From NCBI GenBank assembly GCA_005882775.1, contig VBDY01000126.1:1-40788 (forward strand): a DNA stretch of 40,788 nucleotides. Direction: 5' to 3'. Positions 1 through 8,447 of the stretch are shown piece by piece. Origin of the DNA: Chloroflexota bacterium. GTDB lineage: Bacteria; Chloroflexota; Dormibacteria; CF-121. The position numbers and the translations under genes were made by a program. Numbering within the stretch: the stretch's first letter is position 1; every line of letters begins with the position of its first letter. Below the pieces are notes generated by a model that searched no databases, was not told the DNA's origin, and was given only the letters and a program-made list of their open reading frames with translations.

Positions 1-57
1 CATCCGGTAAGCATCGCATGTACCCAACTCTCGAGGATCGCCGAAAAAGCTCCTGCG

Positions 58-63
58 TAGACT
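58..63 (+). promoter_or_regulatory. Candidate -10 hexamer (TAGACT) for the metallo-hydrolase operon
   Basis: TAGACT lies 7 nt before the ATG at 71, so a transcript starting the usual distance downstream would begin at or next to the start codon (leaderless). No clear -35 is visible. The same hexamer and spacing recur before the ABC ATPase at 8263. Confidence 0.35.
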
Positions 64-70
64 TGAGCGC

Positions 71-652
71 ATGTATCGCCTGACCTCCTTCGCGGTCGGC
101 CCCTACGACAACAACGTCTACGTGCTTAGTGATCCGAAGACCAAGGAAGGCCTCCTGATCGACGCCGCCAACGATGCGCCGCGCATCCTCAAGGAGCTCG
201 AGGGTCTCGCTGTCAGCCATATCCTGACCACGCACGGCCATGGTGACCACGTCCAGGCGCTGCGGCCGGTGCGTGAGAAAACGCAGGCGCGATTCGCGTG
301 CCACGAGGACGACGAGCGCATGATGCCCATCCCAGCCGATCGGCGGATCAAGGACGGCGATGTATTCCGTTTTGGGGAGCACGAGCTGCGGGCGATCCAC
401 ACACCGGGCCATACGCCGGGGAGCGTCTGCTTTCTGGTCGGTGAGCACCTCTTCTCCGGAGACACGCTGTTCCCAGGCGGCCCGGGAAACACGGCAAATC
501 CCTACGCGAGCTTCCCCACCATCATCGAGAGCATCCGCGGCAAGCTCTTCACCCTGCCCGATGAGATCCAGGTCCTTCCCGGCCACGGCAAGCCGACCAC
601 CATCGGAAAGGAACGCTCGCACCTCGACGAGTGGATCGAGCGAGGCTGGTAG
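71..652 (+). CDS. MBL-fold metallo-hydrolase (glyoxalase II-like)
   Basis: A 193-residue metallo-beta-lactamase-fold hydrolase, probably cytosolic, using a dinuclear metal centre to hydrolyse a thioester or similar bond. The metal-binding signature THGHGDH (H55, H57, D59, H60) is intact, followed by H114 in HTPGHTPGS, D131 in SGDTLF and H172 in PGHG, which gives the full ligand set of the family. The length matches the short glyoxalase II-like/YcbL group, which lacks the C-terminal substrate-binding helices of true glyoxalase II, so the substrate cannot be named. The ATG at 71 is the first start and follows a TAGACT hexamer. Its last 22 nt overlap the glycosidase gene in another frame, so the two are probably co-transcribed and translationally coupled. 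Confidence 0.9.
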   Translation: MYRLTSFAVGPYDNNVYVLSDPKTKEGLLIDAANDAPRILKELEGLAVSHILTTHGHGDHVQALRPVREKTQARFACHEDDERMMPIPADRRIKDGDVFRFGEHELRAIHTPGHTPGSVCFLVGEHLFSGDTLFPGGPGNTANPYASFPTIIESIRGKLFTLPDEIQVLPGHGKPTTIGKERSHLDEWIERGW

Positions 653-2931
653 AGGCGCTCGCCGACTCGCCCCGACCGGCGTCAGACTTTCTGCCCCGCA
701 GTCCGCGCCACCTGAAGCGCCTCCGGCAGCTCGAGGCCACGGGCGCGTCGCTCCGGGGCGAACTCGAGGACGACCGCGGCGGGCGACTTGCCCTGGAGAT
801 TTGGCCGGTGGCGCCGAACATGATCCGCGTGCACCTCGGTCCCGGGGCCGAACGCCCGTCGCGACTGCTGACTCCGGATGCTCCAGCAAGCGCCGACTGG
901 AGCCTCGGGCAGCACTCCGCCGGATGGTCGATCTCGACCAGCGCCATGACCCTGGAGGTCGACCGTGACCCCTATCGCCTGCGGCTGACCGATCGGTCCG
1001 GCAGAGAGTTGTTCGCCGAGGAGCTGCTCGACCGCGATATCCGCATGCGCTACCATCACCGGCCCTCGGGGTACGCCCGAGGACTAGCCTGGCTAACAGC
1101 CCGGCTTCGTCCCGACGAGGCGCTGTTCGGGCTCGGCGAGCATTTTGGGGCTATGAACCGCCGGGGCCAGGCCTTCGCGGCCTGGACTTCCGATGCCTAT
1201 GGAATCCGGAGTGACCGGGCCTATAAGAACCTGCCGCTCCTGCTCAGCTCGCAGGGGTATGCGGTGTTCTTCGACATGACCTCGCCCTTCTACTACGACC
1301 TGGGTCAGGCCTCGACCGCTGCCTGGCAGGCCACCGCCCGGGCAAACCACTTGCGCTTCTATCTGATGATGGGCGACGGCATACCGTCATTGCTCCATGG
1401 CTACCAGGCGCTGACCGGCTTGCCCGCGATTCCGCCCGCCTGGTCGTTTGGCCTCTGGATGAGCCGGTGGGGCTACCGCGACCGCAAAGAGGTGATGGCG
1501 GTTGCCCGGCGCCTGCGGGCGGAGGCAATTCCCTGCGACGTGATTCACATCGATCCCTACTGGCTCCGCTACCACGAAGGTCACCACTGCGACCTGACCT
1601 GGGATGAAAAGGCGTTCCCCAGGCCGGCCGAGATGATCGGGCAGCTCAAATCCATGGGCTTTCGGGTCAGCCTCTGGGAGAGCCCGTATGTTCCGACCAC
1701 CTCCGAAATGTTTCGGGACGGACGCAGGAAAGGTTTTCTGTTCAAGGACCGCGCCGGCAAGCCGGCCCTGGTCAGGCGGTGGCGCAAGCCGAGTGGCGTG
1801 GTCGATTTCACGAATCCGGCGGCGGTCGCATGGTTCAAGGACCGCAACCGGCAGGTGCTGGAGACGGGTGCCGCGGTGATGAAGACCGACTTTGCCGAGG
1901 ACATGCCGGACGACGCCGTCCCCTACGACCGGATGCCGGCGGAACAGCTCCACAATCTGTACCCGCTTCTCTACCAGCGCGCCGTCTTCGAGGTCACCCA
2001 GCAGGTCCACGGCTATGGGCTGGTCTGGGGTCGCTCCGGCTATGCCGGGTCTCAACGCTACCCGGTGCAGTGGGGAGGCGACGCGGCCTGCACCTTCGAA
2101 GACATGGCCGCCAGCCTGCGCGGCGCGCTCAACTGGGTGATGTCAGGCATGTGCTTTAGCAGCTTCGATATGGGTGGCTTCTTCGGCCTGACTCGGGTGA
2201 CCGACCCGCCCGACCCGGAGCTCTACGTGCGCTGGTGCCAGATGGGGTTGCTGTTTTCCCATGCTCGGGTGCACGGGCACACGTCACCACGCGAGCCCTG
2301 GGCGTACGGCGCCCGAGCCCTCGAGATCTTCAAGCGCTACGCGAACCTGCGCTACCGGCTGCTGCCCTACCTGTACTCAGCAGCGCTCGACGCCGCGAGT
2401 GGCATCCCGCTCGCCAGGCCCCTGGTTTTTGACCATCCCCACGACCGGACCACTTACAACATCGACGACCAGTACCTGCTCGGGCCGGACCTGCTGGCCG
2501 CGCCCATGTTCAAGCCGGAGGGCACACGAGACATTTACCTGCCGGCGGGCGACTGGTACGACTACTGGACCGACCAGCGGTTCAAGGGCCCTGGCTGGAT
2601 CGCCTACGAGGCGTCGCTCGACATCATGCCGCTCTTCGTGCGCGCAGGGGCGATCCTGCCCCTGGGTCCGGAGCTGCGCTATAGCGACGAACGCGCCTGG
2701 GATCCGCTGAGCCTCGAGGTCTACCCGGGGGCCGATCGGGTGACGCAGCTTCGCGACGACCGCCGGCAGCTCCGCTTTGAGGTCCATCGCGACCGGGAGA
2801 CGCTTCGCGTCGATGGCGGTCCCCTTGACTACGACCCGGCTGTCCGCATCCACCGCCCGCAAGGCCGTCCGATCCCGGCCCGGCTCGGTCAGACCGTGTC
2901 GCTTGTCCGGACGAAAACCTCGGACGGCTGA
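631..2931 (+). CDS. Glycoside hydrolase family 31 (alpha-xylosidase/alpha-glucosidase type)
   Basis: A 766-residue GH31 enzyme that would release alpha-linked glucose or xylose from oligosaccharides by a retaining mechanism. Visible landmarks in order: an N-terminal beta-sandwich with the GLGEHFG motif, the (beta/alpha)8 barrel with HIDPYW, the nucleophile region KTDFAE (D420) and the acid/base region WGRSGYAGSQRYPVQWGGD (D484), then C-terminal beta domains. The wording around both catalytic residues resembles YicI-type alpha-xylosidases more than starch-type alpha-glucosidases, but substrate choice is inferred. No signal peptide is seen, so it should act in the cytosol on imported sugars. 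The start is GTG at 631 inside the preceding gene (22-nt overlap). The 3' end overlaps the convergent gene by 43 nt. Confidence 0.93.
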   Translation: MDRARLVEALADSPRPASDFLPRSPRHLKRLRQLEATGASLRGELEDDRGGRLALEIWPVAPNMIRVHLGPGAERPSRLLTPDAPASADWSLGQHSAGWSISTSAMTLEVDRDPYRLRLTDRSGRELFAEELLDRDIRMRYHHRPSGYARGLAWLTARLRPDEALFGLGEHFGAMNRRGQAFAAWTSDAYGIRSDRAYKNLPLLLSSQGYAVFFDMTSPFYYDLGQASTAAWQATARANHLRFYLMMGDGIPSLLHGYQALTGLPAIPPAWSFGLWMSRWGYRDRKEVMAVARRLRAEAIPCDVIHIDPYWLRYHEGHHCDLTWDEKAFPRPAEMIGQLKSMGFRVSLWESPYVPTTSEMFRDGRRKGFLFKDRAGKPALVRRWRKPSGVVDFTNPAAVAWFKDRNRQVLETGAAVMKTDFAEDMPDDAVPYDRMPAEQLHNLYPLLYQRAVFEVTQQVHGYGLVWGRSGYAGSQRYPVQWGGDAACTFEDMAASLRGALNWVMSGMCFSSFDMGGFFGLTRVTDPPDPELYVRWCQMGLLFSHARVHGHTSPREPWAYGARALEIFKRYANLRYRLLPYLYSAALDAASGIPLARPLVFDHPHDRTTYNIDDQYLLGPDLLAAPMFKPEGTRDIYLPAGDWYDYWTDQRFKGPGWIAYEASLDIMPLFVRAGAILPLGPELRYSDERAWDPLSLEVYPGADRVTQLRDDRRQLRFEVHRDRETLRVDGGPLDYDPAVRIHRPQGRPIPARLGQTVSLVRTKTSDG

Positions 2932-3422
2932 ACCACCTTTTCCGTCCGCGAGTTGGGGATATGGATCCGCACGCCCGGGTGGGCCGCCGTCCCGAAATCC
3001 CAGCCCTCTTCGAAGCGAGCCCGTATCTCGGCCACGGTTTTGAGCGCCAGCGTCGCGGATCCGTTGGTCATCCATACGGCCGGCTCCCTTGCGGTGGCGT
3101 AGCCGAGGCCGACCGGGGTGCCGCTGTCGCGGAAAAATCGCAGTGCCGTGAGCGGCAGCTCCTTGGGTACCAGGTCGTTGGCGCTCTGCGCCACCTGGAG
3201 CAGGGTGGGCATCTGGCCTTCGGCGACGGTCGTGCGCACCTGCAGCCGCGCCTTAAGGTGACGCGATCTCTCCCGCCTGCGCTGCTCGGTCGCGACCTGC
3301 TGGATCTGCACCCGGAGCCTGGCCAGTGACTCTTCGAGAGGACCCATTTCCGCCATCAGCTCCCGAACACGCTGGGCAAGCTCATCGTCGGAAGACTGCT
3401 CGAGGTTGATTGAATCCGTCAT
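2889..3422 (-). CDS. Hypothetical coiled-coil protein
   Basis: A 177-residue protein that I do not recognise. The first 60 or so residues are a charged heptad-like helix (many E, R, Q and L residues), predicting a coiled coil. The remaining 110 residues look globular and mixed alpha/beta, with no cysteine cluster, signal peptide or membrane segment. It is read away from the M20 amidohydrolase, with only 23 bp between the two start codons. A TATTCT hexamer sits 9 nt before its ATG and overlaps the hexamer of the opposite gene. Its 3' end overlaps the GH31 gene tail-to-tail by 43 nt. The upstream promoter-like element and the clean ATG make a real gene more likely than a shadow, but function is unknown. 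Confidence 0.7.
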   Translation of the reverse strand: MTDSINLEQSSDDELAQRVRELMAEMGPLEESLARLRVQIQQVATEQRRRERSRHLKARLQVRTTVAEGQMPTLLQVAQSANDLVPKELPLTALRFFRDSGTPVGLGYATAREPAVWMTNGSATLALKTVAEIRARFEEGWDFGTAAHPGVRIHIPNSRTEKVVQPSEVFVRTSDTV

Positions 3423-3430
3423 CTGCTGGC

Positions 3431-3437
3431 TAGAATA
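3431..3437. promoter_or_regulatory. Shared, overlapping -10 elements of a divergent promoter pair
   Basis: The 7 bp TAGAATA read as TAGAAT on the plus strand (9 nt before the ATG at 3446) and as TATTCT on the minus strand (9 nt before the ATG at 3422). Both genes would be leaderless from one nearly symmetrical element. A possible plus-strand -35, TTGATT, lies at 3406-3411 with a long 19-nt spacer. Confidence 0.45.
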
Positions 3438-3445
3438 GCTGCGGC

Positions 3446-4636
3446 ATGTCGGTCACACAGGTTTCGAGCAGCGGGTTGAAGGACAGTCTCGCCACGCGTA
3501 TCGATGCCCTGCGCCCGGAGCTGGAGCAGGTCAGTCGCGACATCTACGCCAACCCGGAGATCGCGTATGAGGAGCACAAGGCGGTCGGCTGGCTCACCGA
3601 GTTGCTCAAACGGCACGGCTTCTCGGTCGAGGTCGGGGTGGCCAGTACCCCCACCGCATTCGTGGCGACCCGCCGCCAGGGTGATGGCCCGGCGATCGCG
3701 TTTCTCTCCGAGTACGACGCCCTGCGTGGACTGGGACACGGCTGTGGCCACAACCTGATCGCAACCGCGTCGGTCGGCGCCGGGATCGCACTCGCCGATC
3801 TGCTCGACCGCCACCCCGGCAAGGTGCTGGTGATCGGCACCCCCGCCGAGGAGGGGGGTGGCGGCAAGATCCGGCTCATCCGCGGCGGGATCTTCCAGGA
3901 GGTGGACGCGGCCATGATGTTCCACCCCGATACCCGGACCCAGGTGCTCCACTGGGCCCTGGCCGTCACCCACATGCACTTCGAGTTCACCGGGCGCGCC
4001 GCCCACGCATCGGGTGACCCCGAGAAGGGCATCAACGCGCTCGACGCATTCGTGATGGCTTACAACGGCATCAGCGTGTTTCGCCAGCAGCTCCGCGAAG
4101 GGGCGCGCCTGCACGGATTCCTCAAAGAGGGCGGCACCGCACCCAACATCATTCCCGAGCGCACCAGCGGTGAGTTCCTTGTGCGGGCCCGCGATACCGC
4201 GTACATGGAAGAGCTGGTGCAGAAGGTGAAAAACATTTTCCAGGCAGCCGCGCTGGCGACCGGCTGCAGCGTCAAGCTGAGCTTCGAAGAGGAACCCTAT
4301 ACCGACCTGCGTAACAACATGGTGCTGGCGGGGCTATTCGAAGAGAACCTCCGTCGCGTTGGAGTGCATTCAGTCGAGGGCGCGCCCTGGGAGAATGCCG
4401 GCTCCACCGACATGGGTAATGTCAGTCATGTCGTGCCCGCGCTCCACCCGACCCTCGGGATCGCGCCCGCCGATGTTCCCGGACACTCTCAGCAATTTCT
4501 CGAGGCATCGGGTTCCCTGCGCGGCTACCAGGCCATGGTCGATGCGGCCAAGGCGCTGGCGATGACGGGCGCGGACCTGCTTGCCGACCCGGGCCTGGTG
4601 GAGAAAGCCAGGGCAGAGTTCCGCCGGGAGACCTAG
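3446..4636 (+). CDS. M20 family amidohydrolase/metallopeptidase (PM20D2/AbgB-like)
   Basis: A 396-residue M20 peptidase, expected to hydrolyse an amide bond of a small N-acyl amino acid or dipeptide using divalent metal. The metal-site signature SEYDALRGLGHGCGHN is present (C100 and H102), then the catalytic-glutamate region GTPAEEGGGGK (E135, E136), H160 in MMFHPDTRT, and a lid/dimerisation domain from about 175 to 290 starting with the RAAHASGDPEKG stretch. This arrangement matches the PM20D2/aminobenzoyl-glutamate utilisation subgroup rather than ArgE or DapE. No signal peptide. The ATG follows TAGAAT by 9 nt. The thymidine kinase gene begins 2 nt after its stop codon, suggesting one transcript, although no metabolic link between the two is obvious. 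Confidence 0.9.
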   Translation: MSVTQVSSSGLKDSLATRIDALRPELEQVSRDIYANPEIAYEEHKAVGWLTELLKRHGFSVEVGVASTPTAFVATRRQGDGPAIAFLSEYDALRGLGHGCGHNLIATASVGAGIALADLLDRHPGKVLVIGTPAEEGGGGKIRLIRGGIFQEVDAAMMFHPDTRTQVLHWALAVTHMHFEFTGRAAHASGDPEKGINALDAFVMAYNGISVFRQQLREGARLHGFLKEGGTAPNIIPERTSGEFLVRARDTAYMEELVQKVKNIFQAAALATGCSVKLSFEEEPYTDLRNNMVLAGLFEENLRRVGVHSVEGAPWENAGSTDMGNVSHVVPALHPTLGIAPADVPGHSQQFLEASGSLRGYQAMVDAAKALAMTGADLLADPGLVEKARAEFRRET

Positions 4637-4638
4637 TC

Positions 4639-5805
4639 GTGGACGCCGACCGCTACCGGGCCGACCGCGAGCGCAGGCGGCTGGGTAGCATCACGGCCTA
4701 CTGCGGACCCACTCACTCCGGAAAGACCAAGAAGCTGGAGGCCGACGTCGAGCGCGCGCAGCGGCAGGGTCGCGCGGTGGAGCGAGTGGCTGCGGAGACA
4801 CCGCTCGCCTCCCAATTCGATCGGCTCGACCCCCGGACGGAGCTGGTCGCCATCGATAACGGGCAGCGCATGGATCCGGGCCTGGTTCCTGCGGCGAACC
4901 GGCTGGCGACGACTCACCGCGTCGACGTAGTGGTCGCGGGCTGGGAGCTCGACTATACCGGTCAGCCGCAGGGGCCGATGCCCGACCTGATGTGCTCGGC
5001 GGACACCGCGCTAAAGCTCGACGATGGAGTCTGCGCCCAGCCGGGCTGCCGTAACCTGGCGAGCCGTACGCAGCGGTTCTCGGCCGGTAACGGCGAGCGG
5101 GAGCGCTTCCTACCCGTGTGCCGTCGACATCACAGCCCGACACCGCGCCCCTACACCTTCCAGGAGCACTGGTTCGACGAGCCCGCCGGCAGCCTGGAGG
5201 TGATCGCGGGCTGCATGTTCAGCGGGAAGACACAGGAGCTGATCCGCCGCCTCGACCAGGAGCGCTACGCGGGGGCTGCGATCCAGGCCTTCAAGCCGGC
5301 ACTCGACGACCGTTACGCGCTGGAGGCAGTGGCCTCGCACCGCGATATTCGATTCCCGGCCATAGCCGTCCCCAGCGTCCAGGACCTGCGTAACCAGTTG
5401 CGCGCGGACACGCGCGTGATCGGCATCGACGAAGCTCAATTCTTTGAAGAGGCCATCGTTGATCTGCTGGAGGAGCTCGCCAACGCCGGCAGGCACCTGG
5501 TGGTCGCGGGTCTCGAGCTGGACTTCCTGGCCCGACCGTTTGGTCCAATGCCGGAGCTGATGGCCAGGGCAGACCGGCTGACCAAGCTGCAGGCTTCCTG
5601 CCAGTATCCCGGCTGCGGCTCTCGCCAGGCGACCCGCACCCAGCGCTTGATCGATGGCCGGCCGGCTTCGCCCGACAGCCCGTTGGTGGTGATCGGGGGA
5701 GCCGCTACCTACGAGGCGCGCTGCCGGCACCATCATGAGGCGGGTCCGATCCCCGAGCGCGAGCCAGAGCCGGCCGCACTCCGCGAGGAGCTAAGCGACC
5801 TCTAA
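4639..5805 (+). CDS. Tandem-duplicated type II thymidine kinase with degenerate N-terminal half
   Basis: A 388-residue protein made of two thymidine-kinase-like units; ordinary bacterial Tdk is about 190-220 residues. The C-terminal unit looks active: P-loop GCMFSGKT (191-198), catalytic DEAQFF (D264, E265), cysteine pairs in ASCQYPGCG and EARCRHH, and the substrate loop VIGGAATYEARCR. The N-terminal unit keeps a P-loop GPTHSGKT (23-30), the WELDYTGQPQGPMPDL stretch (the second unit has LELDFLARPFGPMPEL) and cysteine pairs (VCAQPGC, PVCRRHH). In it DEAQ is replaced by DNGQ (73-76), losing the catalytic glutamate, and the GG-x3-Y-EAR loop is missing. It would phosphorylate thymidine in the salvage pathway through the second unit. 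The first may be structural or regulatory, mimicking the normal tetramer. Start is GTG at 4639, 2 nt after the M20 stop. Confidence 0.88.
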   Translation: MDADRYRADRERRRLGSITAYCGPTHSGKTKKLEADVERAQRQGRAVERVAAETPLASQFDRLDPRTELVAIDNGQRMDPGLVPAANRLATTHRVDVVVAGWELDYTGQPQGPMPDLMCSADTALKLDDGVCAQPGCRNLASRTQRFSAGNGERERFLPVCRRHHSPTPRPYTFQEHWFDEPAGSLEVIAGCMFSGKTQELIRRLDQERYAGAAIQAFKPALDDRYALEAVASHRDIRFPAIAVPSVQDLRNQLRADTRVIGIDEAQFFEEAIVDLLEELANAGRHLVVAGLELDFLARPFGPMPELMARADRLTKLQASCQYPGCGSRQATRTQRLIDGRPASPDSPLVVIGGAATYEARCRHHHEAGPIPEREPEPAALREELSDL

Positions 5806-7459
5806 CGAACGAAGCCGGTCCGCCGCCAGCACCAGCGCGCCGTAGGCCAGGACAGCGGCGCCGGCGGCCGCCAGCACCAGGGCCGCCAAAAAGGCCGTCG
5901 CCATCTCCAGGTGCAGCGCCCCGGCCAGCACCACGGAGCCTGCGGCCAGCAGCGCCGTCGCACCCATGATCGCCAGCTGCGCCAGGAATCCGAGGATCCC
6001 GGCAGCCGGGTGCATCATCCGGCGCGCGTCGGTCCAATCGAAGCGCGCCCAGACTCCGCCGATGGCCACCATCAGTGCCGTGAGTGTGACCGCCTGCACC
6101 GCCAGGATCGCGATCGCCGCCGTGCCCCAGAGCCACCCCGGGTGGACCAGCGCTTCCATCAAAACCGCCACCAGGAGGGTGGCGACGACGGTGGGCAGTG
6201 CGCTCGCCCAGCATTTGGCGTAGAGCAGCCGTCCGATCGGATTGGGCGATGCCGCGTAAATCCAGATGGCTTTTCCCTCGAGGCTGATGGCCGACAATCC
6301 GAGACCTCCACTCAGGGAGAGCAAGAGGACCGAAGCTGGCACCAGTCCCGCAAGTGCGGTGAGCGGTCCGGGCCCTCCTGCCTGCACCGCGCTGACCAGG
6401 CCGCTTCCCCGAATCCCGAGAAGCAGCAGCACGAAGATGACGGGCATGACGAACCGGACAAGCTGAGCCACGTCACGGGTGCGCATCCGCCAATCCTTCA
6501 GCACGATCCCTGCCAGCACCGGATTGATCGAGCCGGGCGTCTTCCACTCGCGCCGGCGGCCCGCCGCGGCGCGCCGGTGCCGGCCCGGTACGGTCTGGAT
6601 CCAGCCGGCTCGGTAGAGGCGGCCGCTGACCAGGACGCCCACCACGAGGATTCCGGCTGATGCCAGCAGCAGGGCGAGTCCCCATCCGAGCGCGGCAGGC
6701 AGGTCACCGCCGAGCAGGCCGGCTGCCGCTCTCCCCGCCCACGACCATGGCAACCACGAATTTGTCACGATCCCCGGCGTGGCATCGACCGTCGCCCGGC
6801 GAAAACCCGATCCTCGAAAAGCTGGATTGACCAGGAAGTTGACGACGTTGATGGTCAGCCCAACGGCCACGCCGAGAAGGGCCACGATCTCTTTGCCTCG
6901 GCCGGCGGGCACGAAGCGGACCAGCGCCAGGGTGAGCACCGAAATCAGCACGATTGGGGGAACCGGATAAAGGACCAGGAGCAGAACGAAGCCTGGGAGC
7001 ACTGCTGGGTTGCCGGTCACCGAAGGGATGGCGAGGGCCGGAAACGTCAACAGCAGGCTCAGCACCAGCATCCGCAGGACCTGCACCACCATTCGGGCGG
7101 CGAGCACGCTCTCGACCGACCGCGGCGCCGTCAGCAGAATTTCGAGGTCCGGATTGAGGAGCAGCGCATTCAGGCTGAACAGCAGGCTGGAGAAGAGCAG
7201 CACGCCGGTGTAGAAGAGAAAAGCGATGCTCAGGATGGTGACCAGGGCAACGGGCGGTGCAGACGCCCGGGCGGATACCGCCACCAGGGTGAGCGCCCCA
7301 ATGTTGACCCACCAGAAGAGGATGAGGACGACGCCCACCACGAAACCGGCGATCCGGCCGGGCTTGCGGCTGCGGACGGTCTGATTCAGAAAGATCTGAA
7401 ACTGGACAAGCCACAGCGTCAGACCCAGCCGCAACCCATCGAGGACGCGGTCGGCCAGC

Positions 7460-8263
<804 letters not shown>

Positions 8264-8270
8264 GGGCTCC

Positions 8271-8276
8271 AGTCTA
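8271..8276 (-). promoter_or_regulatory. Candidate -10 (TAGACT) for the ABC exporter operon
   Basis: On the minus strand TAGACT is followed by 7 nt and the GTG start of the ATPase gene, as before the metallo-hydrolase at 71. No convincing -35 is seen, which would suit an activated promoter. Confidence 0.4.
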
Positions 8277-8321
8277 GCGGCGATGGGAGCCTAGAATGAC
8301 GCCGGGAAGGGCTCAGGCGCC

Positions 8322-8354
8322 GAACTCAGGCTGAACTCAGGCTGAATTCAGCCG
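8322..8354. promoter_or_regulatory. Three tandem 11-bp direct repeats, candidate response-regulator operator
   Basis: Three adjoining 11-bp units read GAACTCAGGCT, GAACTCAGGCT and GAATTCAGCCG; a fourth weaker CTCAG lies at 8312-8316. An 11-bp period places each half-site on the same face of the helix, the usual pattern for OmpR/PhoB-family regulators. The array is about 60-90 bp upstream of the expected start of the ABC exporter transcript. A similar array with the same period and relative orientation precedes the response-regulator gene (35720-35752). Confidence 0.55.
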
Positions 8355-8403
8355 CCGCACGCTTCCGGCTCAACAGGTTTTGACCCGTTACAGCGTTGTT
8401 GCC

Positions 8404-8436
8404 TTGACAGGCCGGGGGCTGACGCCGGCCTATCAT
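8404..8436 (+). promoter_or_regulatory. Candidate promoter with inverted repeat in a long spacer
   Basis: A perfect -35 (TTGACA, 8404-8409) and a -10-like TATCAT (8431-8436) are 21 nt apart, longer than the normal 16-18. The spacer contains an exact 7-bp inverted repeat (AGGCCGG 8409-8415, CCGGCCT 8425-8431). Long spacers holding a dyad are typical of MerR-type control; no MerR gene is in the window. The start codon follows at 8448. Confidence 0.4.
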
Positions 8437-8447
8437 CGAGCGCCAAG

